Source: Aquibium microcysteis
Lineage (GTDB): Bacteria > Pseudomonadota > Alphaproteobacteria > Rhizobiales > Rhizobiaceae
Assembly (NCBI RefSeq): GCF_014495845.1
Contig: NZ_CP061080.1
Location: forward strand, 3,151,001-3,215,000
Direction of reading: 5' to 3'
DNA length: 64,000 nucleotides
Part shown: positions 1 to 7,901 of the stretch, piece by piece
How positions within the stretch are numbered: the first letter of the stretch is position 1
Layout: every line of letters begins with the position of its first letter
Translations under genes and position numbers: made by a program
Notes under the pieces: generated by a model
What the model was told of the DNA's origin: nothing
The model's input: the letters and a program-made list of their open reading frames with translations, nothing else
Database searches by the model: none

Positions 1-22
1 GTCGATCGCCGTTGCCGGCGCC

Positions 23-217
23 ATGAACCCCAGGCTGCGGGTCATTCGCGTGCGCGACGGCTCGCTCCTCGACGACGAGGCGATGGCGACGCTCCGCGCC
101 TATGCCGACGAGAACGACATGCAGATCTGGATCGAGCGCGTCGACTCGAGTGGCAAGGTCGGCGTCGTCATCGAGGACGGCATGGTCGCCGCTGCCATGC
201 GGGAGGCCGCAGAATGA
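23..217 (+). CDS. Small hypothetical phage protein
   Basis: A 64-residue acidic protein that I do not recognise. It ends in an ATGA overlap with the next gene, which argues that it is truly translated as part of the element's early operon. The frame stays open to the left edge of the window, so the ATG at 23 may not be the real start and the gene could be slightly longer. No motif, membrane segment or cysteine pair is visible. Confidence 0.5.
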   Translation: MNPRLRVIRVRDGSLLDDEAMATLRAYADENDMQIWIERVDSSGKVGVVIEDGMVAAAMREAAE

Positions 218-453
218 GCCCCGCGATCAACGGCATCTGCGGTGTCGAGCCGAACCGCGAGGGCGAATACCCGCACGCCCACGCGGTCGGCTTCGGTGGC
301 GTCACCGAGATCGTCGAGGAGCTGGAAAACCTCGGCTCCTACGGGATCAAGTGGTTCGTCGTGAAGGCCGGCGAGAACACGCTCGCCAAGATGAACGCCC
401 TCCATGTCGCCCACGTCGGCTACGCGCTGCCGGCCGAGGGAGGCGCATCATGA
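214..453 (+). CDS. Small hypothetical phage protein
   Basis: A 79-residue protein of unknown function. It starts within the stop of the previous gene (ATGA) and its own stop overlaps the start of the nuclease gene in the same way, so three genes appear translationally coupled. The middle (GGVTEIVEELENLGSYGIKWF) is predicted to be a short helix followed by a strand, but there is no family signature that I can name. Its place directly before the nuclease and RecT suggests an accessory role in phage recombination or regulation; this is inference only. Confidence 0.55.
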   Translation: MSPAINGICGVEPNREGEYPHAHAVGFGGVTEIVEELENLGSYGIKWFVVKAGENTLAKMNALHVAHVGYALPAEGGAS

Positions 454-1574
454 GGCTCTCCCCTCAGATCATTCCCGAGGAGGGCATCCTGCCCGACGGG
501 ATCTACTTCGGCCTCACCGAGGAGCGCTACCACGGCGATCCGGCGCTCGGCTCGACCTCCATCAAGGAACTCGCCCGCAAGCCGTGCAACTGGCAGTACG
601 ACCGGCTGCGCCCGCGCAGGGAGATCGAGAGCGAGTTCCTGGTATGGGGCCGCGCCTGGCACTGCCGGGTGCTGGAGGGCAAGACGGCATTCGAGGAGCG
701 CTACGCCAGGCCGCCGCAGCCCGGCGACTACGAGGGCTGCCTCGTCACCACCGACGACATCAAGGCCTTCCTGCGCATGCACGGGCAGAAGCTCACCGGC
801 AACAAGCCGGAGCTGATCGCCCGCGCCAAGGAGATCGAGGAGTGTCCGCCGATCTTCGAAGACATCCTCAGGGAATGGCAGGCGGCGCACCCGAACCACG
901 TCGAACTCACTGAGCGCCAGGTGACCGAGATCGAGGACGCGGTCGCCAACATGCAGCGCGACCCGGTGCTCGCGGCCGTCATGCAGGCCGGCTCGCTGAT
1001 CAACGGCGCGGCCGAGCTGTCGATTTTCTTCACGGACGCCAGCGGGATCCGGCGCAAGGCCCGCTTCGACTACGGCCTGCCGCCCGCCGGCACCCGCACG
1101 CGCTCGCTGATCGTCGACCTGAAGTCCTTCACCACCTTCAAGGGCGGCAATGACGAAGAGGCGGCGGCGCGCAAGGTCTACGACGAGTGCTACGACATCC
1201 AGGCCGCCCACTACCTCGAGGCCTACCGCGCCGCCCGCAGGCTACTCGACCAGTGGCAGGTGTTCGGCGAGATGCCGGATCCCGACTTCCTCAATGCCTT
1301 CCTCTCGGCCGAGGGCGTCGATTGGGTGTGGGTGATGATGCGGCGCGACGCCGGCATGGTCCCGCTCATCCTGTCCATGGACACGGAAGACCGCGCCTTC
1401 GAGCACGCCCAGCGCATCGTGGCGGCCGCGCTCGAAACCTATCGCTTCTACATGGATCTCTACGGGCCCGAGGCCCTGTGGACCCCGCCGCCGAAGCTCC
1501 CGCTCCGGCTCAATCACTCGCTGATGCCGTCCTACAATCGAGGAGTCCAGTATGAACAGCCCGCTCGCGCTTAG
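450..1574 (+). CDS. PD-(D/E)XK exonuclease of the RecE/DUF3799 type
   Basis: A 374-residue nuclease expected to resect double-stranded DNA ends so that the RecT protein encoded next can anneal the single strand. Visible RecB-like nuclease residues are H71, D207 (ARFDYG), the D223-x-K225 pair in IVDLKS, and the QxxxY motif at 251-255. Residues about 98-130 form an insertion with the shape of a SAP DNA-binding motif (DDIKAFLRMHG, then GNKPELIARAKE). The ATG at 450 is chosen because it overlaps the preceding stop as ATGA; the frame is open further upstream but overlaps two coupled genes. The last 23 bases overlap recT. Family assignment rests on motif pattern and on pairing with RecT. Confidence 0.8.
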   Translation: MRLSPQIIPEEGILPDGIYFGLTEERYHGDPALGSTSIKELARKPCNWQYDRLRPRREIESEFLVWGRAWHCRVLEGKTAFEERYARPPQPGDYEGCLVTTDDIKAFLRMHGQKLTGNKPELIARAKEIEECPPIFEDILREWQAAHPNHVELTERQVTEIEDAVANMQRDPVLAAVMQAGSLINGAAELSIFFTDASGIRRKARFDYGLPPAGTRTRSLIVDLKSFTTFKGGNDEEAAARKVYDECYDIQAAHYLEAYRAARRLLDQWQVFGEMPDPDFLNAFLSAEGVDWVWVMMRRDAGMVPLILSMDTEDRAFEHAQRIVAAALETYRFYMDLYGPEALWTPPPKLPLRLNHSLMPSYNRGVQYEQPARA

Positions 1575-2811
1575 CGCCCCCGCAGTCATCGACGAATTGC
1601 GGGGCGAGCTGGCCCCCATCCTCGCCGAGAACGGTCAGTCCTTCGACCGGCTGCGCACTGTCTTCATGATCGCGGTGCAGCAGAATCCCGACATCCTGAA
1701 GTGCACGCCGGAATCGCTGCGTCGCGAGATTTCGAAGTGCGCTGCCGACGGCCTCGTGCCCGACAGCAAGGAGGCGGTGCTCCTCCCCTATTGGGACAGG
1801 GATGCCCAGGCGCACCTCGCGAACTACCAGCCGATGGTCTACGGCGTCGTGAAGCGCATGAAGGAGCTCGGCTCCGTCTTCAACATCGTGTGCGAGATCG
1901 TCTGCAGGGAAGACACCTTCAGCTTCAACGCCGCGGACCCGGACAGCCTGGTCCATACCTGGGACGTCTTCTCCGATACGCCTCGCGGCGAGACCCGTGC
2001 GGCCTACGTCATCTTCCGGGACGACCAGAAGCGGGTGATGCACCGCGAGATCATGACGCTGGCTGAGCTTCAGTCCGTCCGCAACGCATCGAAGGCGCCG
2101 AACAGCCCTGCGTGGCGGAATTTCGAAGGCGAGATGTACCAGAAGGCCGTGCTCCGCCGCGGCTCCAAGTACATCACCATCAACAACGACAAGATCCGGA
2201 CGCTCATCGAGCGTCAGGACGCGCTGTTCGACCTCAACGCCCTTCCCGCGGTCGAGCGGATCGATCCCTTCAGCGGCCGCACGATCGAAAACGATGCTTC
2301 CGGCCGCCCCGCGCTGGCGCACAACCCGGGCGCCACCGCGGACACCAGGCAGCGGCGCGAGCGCGAGCCGGTCGAGTCCCGGTCTGAGGGCGGCGCGAAC
2401 ATCCAGACCCGCCACTCTGGCATCAACGACGGCAGCACTCGCGACGAGCAGACCGAGAAGAAAAAGGCCGACCTGCCGGAGAAGCCGCCGGAGCTCCCCG
2501 ACATCTCCGTCAGGCAGGAGGACGTCGAGAAGGCGACGGAGGTCTTCTCCAAGGTCCTTCGCGTGGCCAACGAGCACGAGCTCGACCCGGCCGACCGCCG
2601 CGTCACGCTGAAGCAGCTGGTCCCCTCCTGGAAGGAGTCCCTGCCGGACTACCTGCACCCGATCCTGAAGGCCTGCATCGACGCAACCGACTGGTCGATC
2701 CGCACGGCGGCCGAAGGCAAGTCCTGGATGGGCGACCACGCCGCCTTCGTCTTCAAGGTCAAGTCCTTGCTCGGGATCGAGAAGCTGAACGTCGGCAAGT
2801 ACCCGGACTGA
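1552..2811 (+). CDS. recT: RecT-family single-strand annealing protein
   Basis: A 419-residue recombinase. Residues about 1-260 match the RecT fold: an N-terminal region with LRREISKCAADGLVPDSKEA, then YQPMVYGVVKRM, and the conserved end of the core GEMYQKAVLRRGSKYI. Such proteins anneal complementary single strands made by the partner exonuclease. Residues about 265-345 are a charged, low-complexity linker, followed by a small C-terminal helical domain (ATEVFSKVLRVANEHELDPADR onward) that exceeds the usual RecT length and may bind a partner. It overlaps the nuclease gene by 23 bases, giving a Red/RecET-like pair. Confidence 0.9.
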   Translation: MNSPLALSAPAVIDELRGELAPILAENGQSFDRLRTVFMIAVQQNPDILKCTPESLRREISKCAADGLVPDSKEAVLLPYWDRDAQAHLANYQPMVYGVVKRMKELGSVFNIVCEIVCREDTFSFNAADPDSLVHTWDVFSDTPRGETRAAYVIFRDDQKRVMHREIMTLAELQSVRNASKAPNSPAWRNFEGEMYQKAVLRRGSKYITINNDKIRTLIERQDALFDLNALPAVERIDPFSGRTIENDASGRPALAHNPGATADTRQRREREPVESRSEGGANIQTRHSGINDGSTRDEQTEKKKADLPEKPPELPDISVRQEDVEKATEVFSKVLRVANEHELDPADRRVTLKQLVPSWKESLPDYLHPILKACIDATDWSIRTAAEGKSWMGDHAAFVFKVKSLLGIEKLNVGKYPD

Positions 2812-2824
2812 AGCGAGAGGCCAG

Positions 2825-3547
2825 ATGAAAATTCGCGTTGTCGATCTCGAGACCGCCGGCACGGGCAAGGACAGGCGGCAGGGAAAGCCCGCCGGCATCT
2901 GCGAGATCGGCTGGACCGACGTGACGGAGGATCTGCGGGTTCTCCGGCCCGTTTCCCACCTCGTCAATCCAGGGGTCCCGATGCCGCCCGACTCGCGCGG
3001 CGTCCATCACATCAGCGACGACATGCTCGTCGGCGCCATGGACCCAACCACCGCCACCCGCACCCTCATGGGCGGCATGGAACCGGGCGACATCTTCGCC
3101 GCACATCGCGCCGCCTTCGAGCGCGTGTTCTTCGGCGGCGGCTCCTTCCCGTGGATCTGCACCATGATCTGCGCGCAGCACCTTTGCGAGGACGCGCCGT
3201 CGTTCTCAAACCAGACGCTCCGCTACTTCCTGGGGATCGACCGGGAGTTCGAGTGGCCGGAGCTTGCAATGCCGCCACACCGGGCAGGCCCGGATTCCTA
3301 CGTGACGGCCCACATACTGGCGCGGCTCTTGGTGAGCAGGTCCCCCGGTCAACTCACAACGCTCACCACCACACCTGTCCTGCAGAAGACGGTTCGCTTC
3401 GGCAAGTACGAAGGCCGCCCCTGGTCCGAGATGGACGAGGGGTTTCTGCAGTGGGTTCTCGACAGGGACTTCGATGACGAGACCAAGCACACCGTCCGCC
3501 ATCACCTCCAGCGTATCCGCCGAACCGGGAACCCATTCGGCAACTGA
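2825..3547 (+). CDS. DnaQ-like 3'-5' exonuclease fused to a DUF3820-like domain
   Basis: A 240-residue protein. The N-terminal 170 residues carry the DEDDh exonuclease pattern: D7 and E9 in VVDLETAG, an ExoII-like AAHRAAFE around residues 92-99, and the ExoIII HRAGPD with H152 and D157. The C-terminal part, about 188-232, has the FGKYEGRPWSEM and LQWVL pattern of DUF3820, a small module often attached to such exonucleases. Likely role is processing of single-stranded ends or proofreading during phage replication. It lies 13 bases after recT in the same operon. Confidence 0.8.
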   Translation: MKIRVVDLETAGTGKDRRQGKPAGICEIGWTDVTEDLRVLRPVSHLVNPGVPMPPDSRGVHHISDDMLVGAMDPTTATRTLMGGMEPGDIFAAHRAAFERVFFGGGSFPWICTMICAQHLCEDAPSFSNQTLRYFLGIDREFEWPELAMPPHRAGPDSYVTAHILARLLVSRSPGQLTTLTTTPVLQKTVRFGKYEGRPWSEMDEGFLQWVLDRDFDDETKHTVRHHLQRIRRTGNPFGN

Positions 3548-3571
3548 CAGAAGTCTGAGGAGCACCACGAC

Positions 3572-3778
3572 ATGGGGCAGAACTACACCACGGTTACGAT
3601 CGTCAACGGCGAAGGAGCCGATCGACACGTCCAGGAATACGTGACGCGCGTCGGCGTCACAGCCGAGCAGATCCGGTCCGGAGACGACACCAGCGTCATC
3701 TGCCTTAGTCTGCAGACGGGCTATGCCGCCATCCTGGCGGGCCTCCTCAACGGTGCGAGGAAGGATCTGGCGGCATGA
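3572..3778 (+). CDS. Hypothetical phage protein
   Basis: A 68-residue protein that I do not recognise. The N-terminal half looks like beta strands (NYTTVTIVNGEG, HVQEYVTRVGV), the rest contains an alanine-rich helix. It is preceded by a GAGGAG-like ribosome binding site about 10 bases before the ATG, and its stop overlaps the next start by ATGA, so it is probably a real coupled gene of the element. Confidence 0.6.
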   Translation: MGQNYTTVTIVNGEGADRHVQEYVTRVGVTAEQIRSGDDTSVICLSLQTGYAAILAGLLNGARKDLAA

Positions 3779-4188
3779 GCGAGGGCCGCCGCAGGAGGAT
3801 ACCGGACAGGATCAAGCTCCTGGCTGCGCTGCGAAAGATGGGTCTCACCGTCGAGCAGGTGCAGTTCGACCACGATCCGGCCCTCGAGCTGCGGCCCATC
3901 AACCCCGTGACCGGGGACACCGTACCCCCGGCCAACGACCCCGATCACATCACCATGCTCCTGATCAAGGAGCACAAGACCAAGACGTTCGGACCCGGCG
4001 GCGAGAAGCGCATCACCACCGCCGGGTCCGACGTCCACAAGATCCACAAGCTCGCCCGGCTCAGCGCCGAGCACGAAGATTTTCAGCGTCGCGTCCTGAG
4101 CCGAGAGCCGCGCGACGGGACGAAGCCCAAGAGCCGGTGGCCGAAGCGCCCTATGGGCAACGGCAGGAAGAAGGCGCGCGACATATGA
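3775..4188 (+). CDS. HNH-like phage protein, probably degenerate
   Basis: A 137-residue basic protein. The stretch TTAGSDVHKIHKLARL and the tail ending KSRWPKRPM resemble, from memory of phage proteins, the C-terminal part of HNH endonucleases encoded in phage recombination modules, where a KTFG...TTAGSDIH pattern follows the HNH core. Here the usual zinc-binding CxxC pairs are missing and the segment PDHITMLLIKEHKTKTFG stands in place of the core, so nuclease activity is doubtful. It overlaps the genes on both sides by 4 bases (ATGA), placing it firmly in the operon. Confidence 0.6.
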   Translation: MSEGRRRRIPDRIKLLAALRKMGLTVEQVQFDHDPALELRPINPVTGDTVPPANDPDHITMLLIKEHKTKTFGPGGEKRITTAGSDVHKIHKLARLSAEHEDFQRRVLSREPRDGTKPKSRWPKRPMGNGRKKARDI

Positions 4189-5288
4189 AATGGTCCCCGC
4201 AGCAGAACGAGGCCCTGTCCAAGGCGGCCGCTTGGGTGCGCATCAAGTGGAGCCCGATCTTCTATCTCGCCGGCTACGCGGGGACCGGCAAGTCCACGAT
4301 CGCCAACGAGGTTGCCAACCTGGTGAACGGCAAGGTCGCCTTCGCCGCCTTCACCGGTAAGGCCGCGAAGGTCATGCGCGACAAGGGCTGCCGCAAGGCG
4401 AAGACCATCCACTCGACCATCTACATCGCAGATCGCGACGAAGAAACCGGCAAGGTGACGCTGCTCAAGCGTCCGCAATATGAGCTAGACTGGTGCTCTA
4501 TGTTCATCATCGACGAGTGCTCGATGGTGAACGAGGAGCTGGCCAGGGATCTGCTGTCCTACGACAAGCCCATCCTGGTGCTCGGCGACCCCGCGCAGTT
4601 GCCGCCGGTCTCCGGCGGAGGCTTCTTCACCAGCGGCAAGCCCGACTACATGCTGACCGAGATCCACCGCCAGGCGGCGGAGAACCCGATCCTGCGACTG
4701 GCTACCGCCGTCCGCGAAGGACGGTTCCGAGGCCAGCGCTACGAGAGCGAGCAGCTGACCGTCGTGGACCGCGAAGGCCTCGACCCGGCAGTCGTTCCTC
4801 AGGCCGACACCATCCTTGTCGGTCGCAACACCACCCGCCAGCGGTTCAATGCGCGGCTGCGCGAGCTGAAGAACTTCACCGGCAACCGGCCGCGAGAAGG
4901 CGAGACGCTGATCTGCCTGAAGAACGACAAGGAGTGCAAGATCTCGAACGGAGAGACCTTCGTGGTGGCGGACGTCAAGAAGCCCCGCGGCGGCCTGATC
5001 AAGATGACGCTGTGCGACCTGAGCGATTCCGACCGCAAGCCGGTCGACGTCAAGGTTCGCCAGCAGTTCTTCGAGGACGACATTGCGGCGTCCAAGCTGC
5101 CCTATGACGACCTGAAGGGCACCCAGCAATTCACCTACGGCTACGCGATAACCGGGCACAAGAGCCAGGGGTCGCAGTGGCAGAACGTCGTCGTGTTCGA
5201 CGAGAGCCAGATCTTCCGCGAGGACGCCGATCGCTGGCTCTACACGGCCGTCACCCGCGCTTCCGAAAAACTGACCCTGGTGATCTGA
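4185..5288 (+). CDS. SF1 DNA helicase, RecD/Dda type
   Basis: A 367-residue ATP-dependent helicase. Walker A is GYAGTGKST at residues 30-38, Walker B is IIDECSM with D110-E111, motif III is LGDPAQLPP at about 133-141, and the C-terminal UvrD-like motifs are YAITGHKSQGSQ and YTAVTRASEKL. This is the compact SF1B layout of phage Dda and RecD2 cores, which unwind DNA 5' to 3'. In this operon it probably serves phage replication or recombination. The start at 4185 overlaps the stop of the previous gene (ATGA); the same frame is open further upstream but that region is occupied by the preceding gene. Confidence 0.88.
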   Translation: MKWSPQQNEALSKAAAWVRIKWSPIFYLAGYAGTGKSTIANEVANLVNGKVAFAAFTGKAAKVMRDKGCRKAKTIHSTIYIADRDEETGKVTLLKRPQYELDWCSMFIIDECSMVNEELARDLLSYDKPILVLGDPAQLPPVSGGGFFTSGKPDYMLTEIHRQAAENPILRLATAVREGRFRGQRYESEQLTVVDREGLDPAVVPQADTILVGRNTTRQRFNARLRELKNFTGNRPREGETLICLKNDKECKISNGETFVVADVKKPRGGLIKMTLCDLSDSDRKPVDVKVRQQFFEDDIAASKLPYDDLKGTQQFTYGYAITGHKSQGSQWQNVVVFDESQIFREDADRWLYTAVTRASEKLTLVI

Positions 5289-5289
5289 C

Positions 5290-5877
5290 ATGGCTCCTAC
5301 CGCCTACCCTCTCGCGTGGCCGCCGATGATGCCGCGCACCAAGAGCAAGCAGACGTCCCGGTTCAAGACGAACCTGCCGGCCGCGCTGAAGAACGTTCGG
5401 TCCTCGCTCGCGAACTTCGGATCCGACAGCGCCAAGCCGATCTCTCAGCTGGTGATCTCGTCCAACGTGACGCTCGGCAGCGAGCGCCCCTCCGACACCG
5501 GCGTCGCGGTCTGGTTCGTGTGGGACAGCCTGTCGGTCTGCATCGCCGTCGACCGCTACCCCAAGGTCGAGGACAACCTCCAGGCCATCCACCACGTCCT
5601 CGAGGCGCGGCGCACCGAGCTGCGCCATGGCGGCCTCAACATCGTCCGCGCCACCTTCACAGGATTTGCGGCGCTGCCGGCGCCGGCCGGGAAGCGGCCG
5701 TGGCGCGAGGTTCTTGAGATGCCGGACGAAAAGGTGACCGCGGACGCGATCACCGCCCGCTATCGGCGCCTCGCCACTCTGCGGCACCCTGACCAGCCTC
5801 GCGGATCCGATGCGGCCATGGCCGAACTCAACCGCGCCCGAGACGAAGCGATGGCGGAGGTGAAGGGCAATGCCTGA
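5290..5877 (+). CDS. J-domain-containing phage protein
   Basis: A 195-residue protein starting one base after the helicase stop. Residues about 150-192 form a C-terminal J-like domain with the diagnostic HPD triad at 166-168 (LRHPDQPRG) followed by a helix. J domains stimulate DnaK-type chaperones, so it may recruit the host DnaK to a phage complex, as lambda uses host DnaJ/DnaK during replication. The N-terminal 140 residues, with several beta strands, are unrecognised. The chaperone role is an inference from the HPD motif and neighbours. Confidence 0.7.
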   Translation: MAPTAYPLAWPPMMPRTKSKQTSRFKTNLPAALKNVRSSLANFGSDSAKPISQLVISSNVTLGSERPSDTGVAVWFVWDSLSVCIAVDRYPKVEDNLQAIHHVLEARRTELRHGGLNIVRATFTGFAALPAPAGKRPWREVLEMPDEKVTADAITARYRRLATLRHPDQPRGSDAAMAELNRARDEAMAEVKGNA

Positions 5878-6322
5878 GCCGATCGTGATCCACCGCCACG
5901 TCTTCGCCGGGGACGCGCTTATCGAGGCGCTACTCCCCGGCGCGTCCGCCCGGTACGACCGCGCCGCCCTGACCATCGAGGATGATGCGGTCACGATCGA
6001 CCTCATCGGCCCCAAGGTCGCAGAACCCAAAGGCGATGCTCCGCCGGTCGCCATGAACGAGAAGGCAAAAAGTAATGTGGCCGAGGAGCCGGAGCTGAAG
6101 GGCGGCGATCTTGCCCGGCGCGCGGCCATGCGCTGCGGCGAGCAGCTGTTCCAGCGGTTCGTCGGCGCCGAATGCAAGGACACCGCCAAGGCCATCATCC
6201 TGCATCGCTGCGGCGTCACGAGCCGGAAACTTTTCGACCACGATCTCAAGGCGGCTGCCGCCTGGAGGACGATCGAGGACCGATACCAGCTCTGGAGGCA
6301 AGGTCATGACATTGAGTTCTAA
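5870..6322 (+). CDS. Hypothetical phage protein
   Basis: A 150-residue protein overlapping the J-domain gene by 8 bases. The first 55 residues contain short strands, the next 25 are a charged linker, and residues about 80-145 are helical with two cysteines (MRCGEQLF, LHRCGVTSR). I do not recognise the family. Its place between the J-domain protein and the excisionase-like gene suggests an early accessory function. Confidence 0.6.
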   Translation: MPEPIVIHRHVFAGDALIEALLPGASARYDRAALTIEDDAVTIDLIGPKVAEPKGDAPPVAMNEKAKSNVAEEPELKGGDLARRAAMRCGEQLFQRFVGAECKDTAKAIILHRCGVTSRKLFDHDLKAAAAWRTIEDRYQLWRQGHDIEF

Positions 6323-6398
6323 CGCGCGCTCTCGCGCCGCCAACCTCGATGAGCGGATCGTCATAAGGGCGGCCAGGCACGATGAGGACGCGAAGTGA
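6306..6398 (+). CDS. Possible 30-residue peptide gene
   Basis: A very short frame starting inside the end of the previous gene and ending in a GTGA overlap with the excisionase-like gene. It would encode a basic 30-residue peptide. It is listed because the overlaps on both sides match the coupling seen throughout this operon, and because without it there would be a 72-base gap in an otherwise gapless region. There is no similarity I can name, and it may be spurious. Confidence 0.3.
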   Translation: MTLSSNARSRAANLDERIVIRAARHDEDAK

Positions 6399-6658
6399 CC
6401 ACCAGTGCACCCATCATCGGCGCGGTCCCACCCCGCTTCATGACAGATGATCAGCTGAGGGATCATTTCGGCCTCACCGAGCGAGCTTTCCTCCGCCTTC
6501 GGGCTACGCGGGATTTCCCGCGCAGAGATCCTCTCGTCAACAAGACGGACCGGCGAGCCGTCGACGCCTACTTTGACCGCCGCGCAAAAATCTCATCTTT
6601 TGTGGCCAACGGCAATAACGCCGTCGATCCAGAACAGGAGGAAAACTTCGATGTCTAG
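6395..6658 (+). CDS. Excisionase/AlpA-like DNA-binding protein
   Basis: An 87-residue protein with a GTG start that overlaps the preceding stop. Residues about 16-60 (MTDDQLRDHFGLTERAF onward to the DRRAVDAYFDRR segment) have the winged-helix pattern of AlpA/Xis-type proteins: a helix-turn-helix followed by a basic wing and a short helix. It overlaps the integrase start by 8 bases, the usual position for a recombination directionality factor that would favour excision. Function is inferred from shape and neighbourhood. Confidence 0.7.
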   Translation: MTTSAPIIGAVPPRFMTDDQLRDHFGLTERAFLRLRATRDFPRRDPLVNKTDRRAVDAYFDRRAKISSFVANGNNAVDPEQEENFDV

Positions 6659-7829
6659 CACCCGCCGGGACAGACCCGGCTATCAGGGGCGAAAGAGGAG
6701 CGATGGCTCCTACGCTCACTACTGGAACCCGAGCCGGGCAGTAAAAGCCGCCCCCGGCGGCTTGCCCACGAGGCCCATAGCAGACGGTACCAGCGATGAA
6801 GTGATCGCCGACCTCTGCCGTCGCTGGACGGACGAGCTTCGCGGTGAACTCGAGGGGCTGACGAAGAAGCACGACTTCGACGGCACCATCAGGTCGCTGA
6901 TCCATCTCTATCGCACGGATGAGAACTCGCCCTATCAGGCGCTCAAGCATCCGACGAAGATCAGGGACTACAACCCGTCGCTCAACTTGATCGACAAGAC
7001 GGTTGGTGCTCGACGCATCGTCGAGCTCCGCGGTGATGATTTCCGTCGCTGGTACAAGCAGTGGGGGAAAGGGGGGATGACGCGCCGTGCCCATGGGGCG
7101 ATCCGCAAGCTGCGGTCTGCTCTCTCCTATGGCAGCGAGCAGAAACTTGCCGGATGCCGAGACGCCCGGGAGATCCTGTCGCTCATCCGATTCAGCACGC
7201 CGGACACCCGGCGCGTGAAGATGGAGTACGAGCACGCCAGGGCGATCTGCGAGAAGGCGATCGAGCTTGGCCGTCCGTCGATCGCACTGACGCAGGCGAT
7301 CCAATGGGATACGGCGCTGCGCCGCATCCATGTCATCGGGGAGTGGTTGCCGCTCGTCGCCGGCGAGGCCGGCGGGATCATCCGCGGCAAGACGAAATGG
7401 CGAGGACTGACCGCTGCCGACATCTCTGCCGACATGGTCCTGACTGTGCCCGTGACCAGCCGCAACAAGGTGGCGACGAGCCATGACCTAACGGCTTGCC
7501 CGTTGGTCATGTGGGTGCTCTCCCACGCAAGGCTCCCGAAGATGGGGCCGCTGATCGTTTCCGAGACGACCGGGTTCCCGTACCGGGACAACTACTACTA
7601 CACGGACTGGCGGGACATCGCGGACAAGGCCGGCGTGCCGAAGGGCATATGGTCCATGGACGCCCGGGCTGGCGCGATTTCGGAAGCCGAGGAAGCTACC
7701 GGAAGCGTTGATGCTGCCCGGAAACTTGCTGGGCACACCAACGCCAAGACCACGTTGGGCTACGTCCGAAACGACGACGTCGAGCACAATCGTCGAGTCG
7801 CCCAGGCGCGGGCCGCTCTGCGGCAGTGA
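6651..7829 (+). CDS. int: Tyrosine-family site-specific integrase
   Basis: A 392-residue phage integrase. The ATG at 6651 is chosen for the AGGAGG ribosome binding site at 6636-6641; an open frame further upstream overlaps the excisionase gene. Catalytic candidates are R224 or R225 (TALRRIH), K around 247-249, R339 in the box II segment MDARAG, H362 in LAGHTNAKTT and nucleophile Y371 (TLGYVR). The first His of the box II H-x-x-R is Met here. It should recombine the element with the tRNA-Gly gene that begins 72 bases downstream. The first 130 residues would be the arm- and core-binding domains. Confidence 0.9.
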   Translation: MSSTRRDRPGYQGRKRSDGSYAHYWNPSRAVKAAPGGLPTRPIADGTSDEVIADLCRRWTDELRGELEGLTKKHDFDGTIRSLIHLYRTDENSPYQALKHPTKIRDYNPSLNLIDKTVGARRIVELRGDDFRRWYKQWGKGGMTRRAHGAIRKLRSALSYGSEQKLAGCRDAREILSLIRFSTPDTRRVKMEYEHARAICEKAIELGRPSIALTQAIQWDTALRRIHVIGEWLPLVAGEAGGIIRGKTKWRGLTAADISADMVLTVPVTSRNKVATSHDLTACPLVMWVLSHARLPKMGPLIVSETTGFPYRDNYYYTDWRDIADKAGVPKGIWSMDARAGAISEAEEATGSVDAARKLAGHTNAKTTLGYVRNDDVEHNRRVAQARAALRQ

Positions 7830-7857
7830 AACGGCACTGAAACGGGTGAAACGGCAC
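7826..7857 (+). repeat. Three direct copies of TGAAACGG between int and tRNA
   Basis: The octamer TGAAACGG occurs at 7827-7834, 7838-7845 and 7847-7854, and the longer GTGAAACGGCAC is repeated at 7826-7837 and 7846-7857. The cluster sits across the integrase stop codon and just before the tRNA 3' end, where integrase arm-type or excisionase sites are normally found. The copies are directly visible; the binding role is inference. Confidence 0.6.
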
Positions 7858-7901
7858 CGTGAAGTTCAATCGTAAAATGGCAACGATTCCAAAAGCTAAG
7901 C

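Noticed and set aside
102..449. Upstream extension of the nuclease frame
   Set aside because: The frame is open from 102, but it overlaps two small genes that are joined by ATGA overlaps, and the ATG at 450 forms a third such overlap. The extra residues look like frame-shifted phage sequence.
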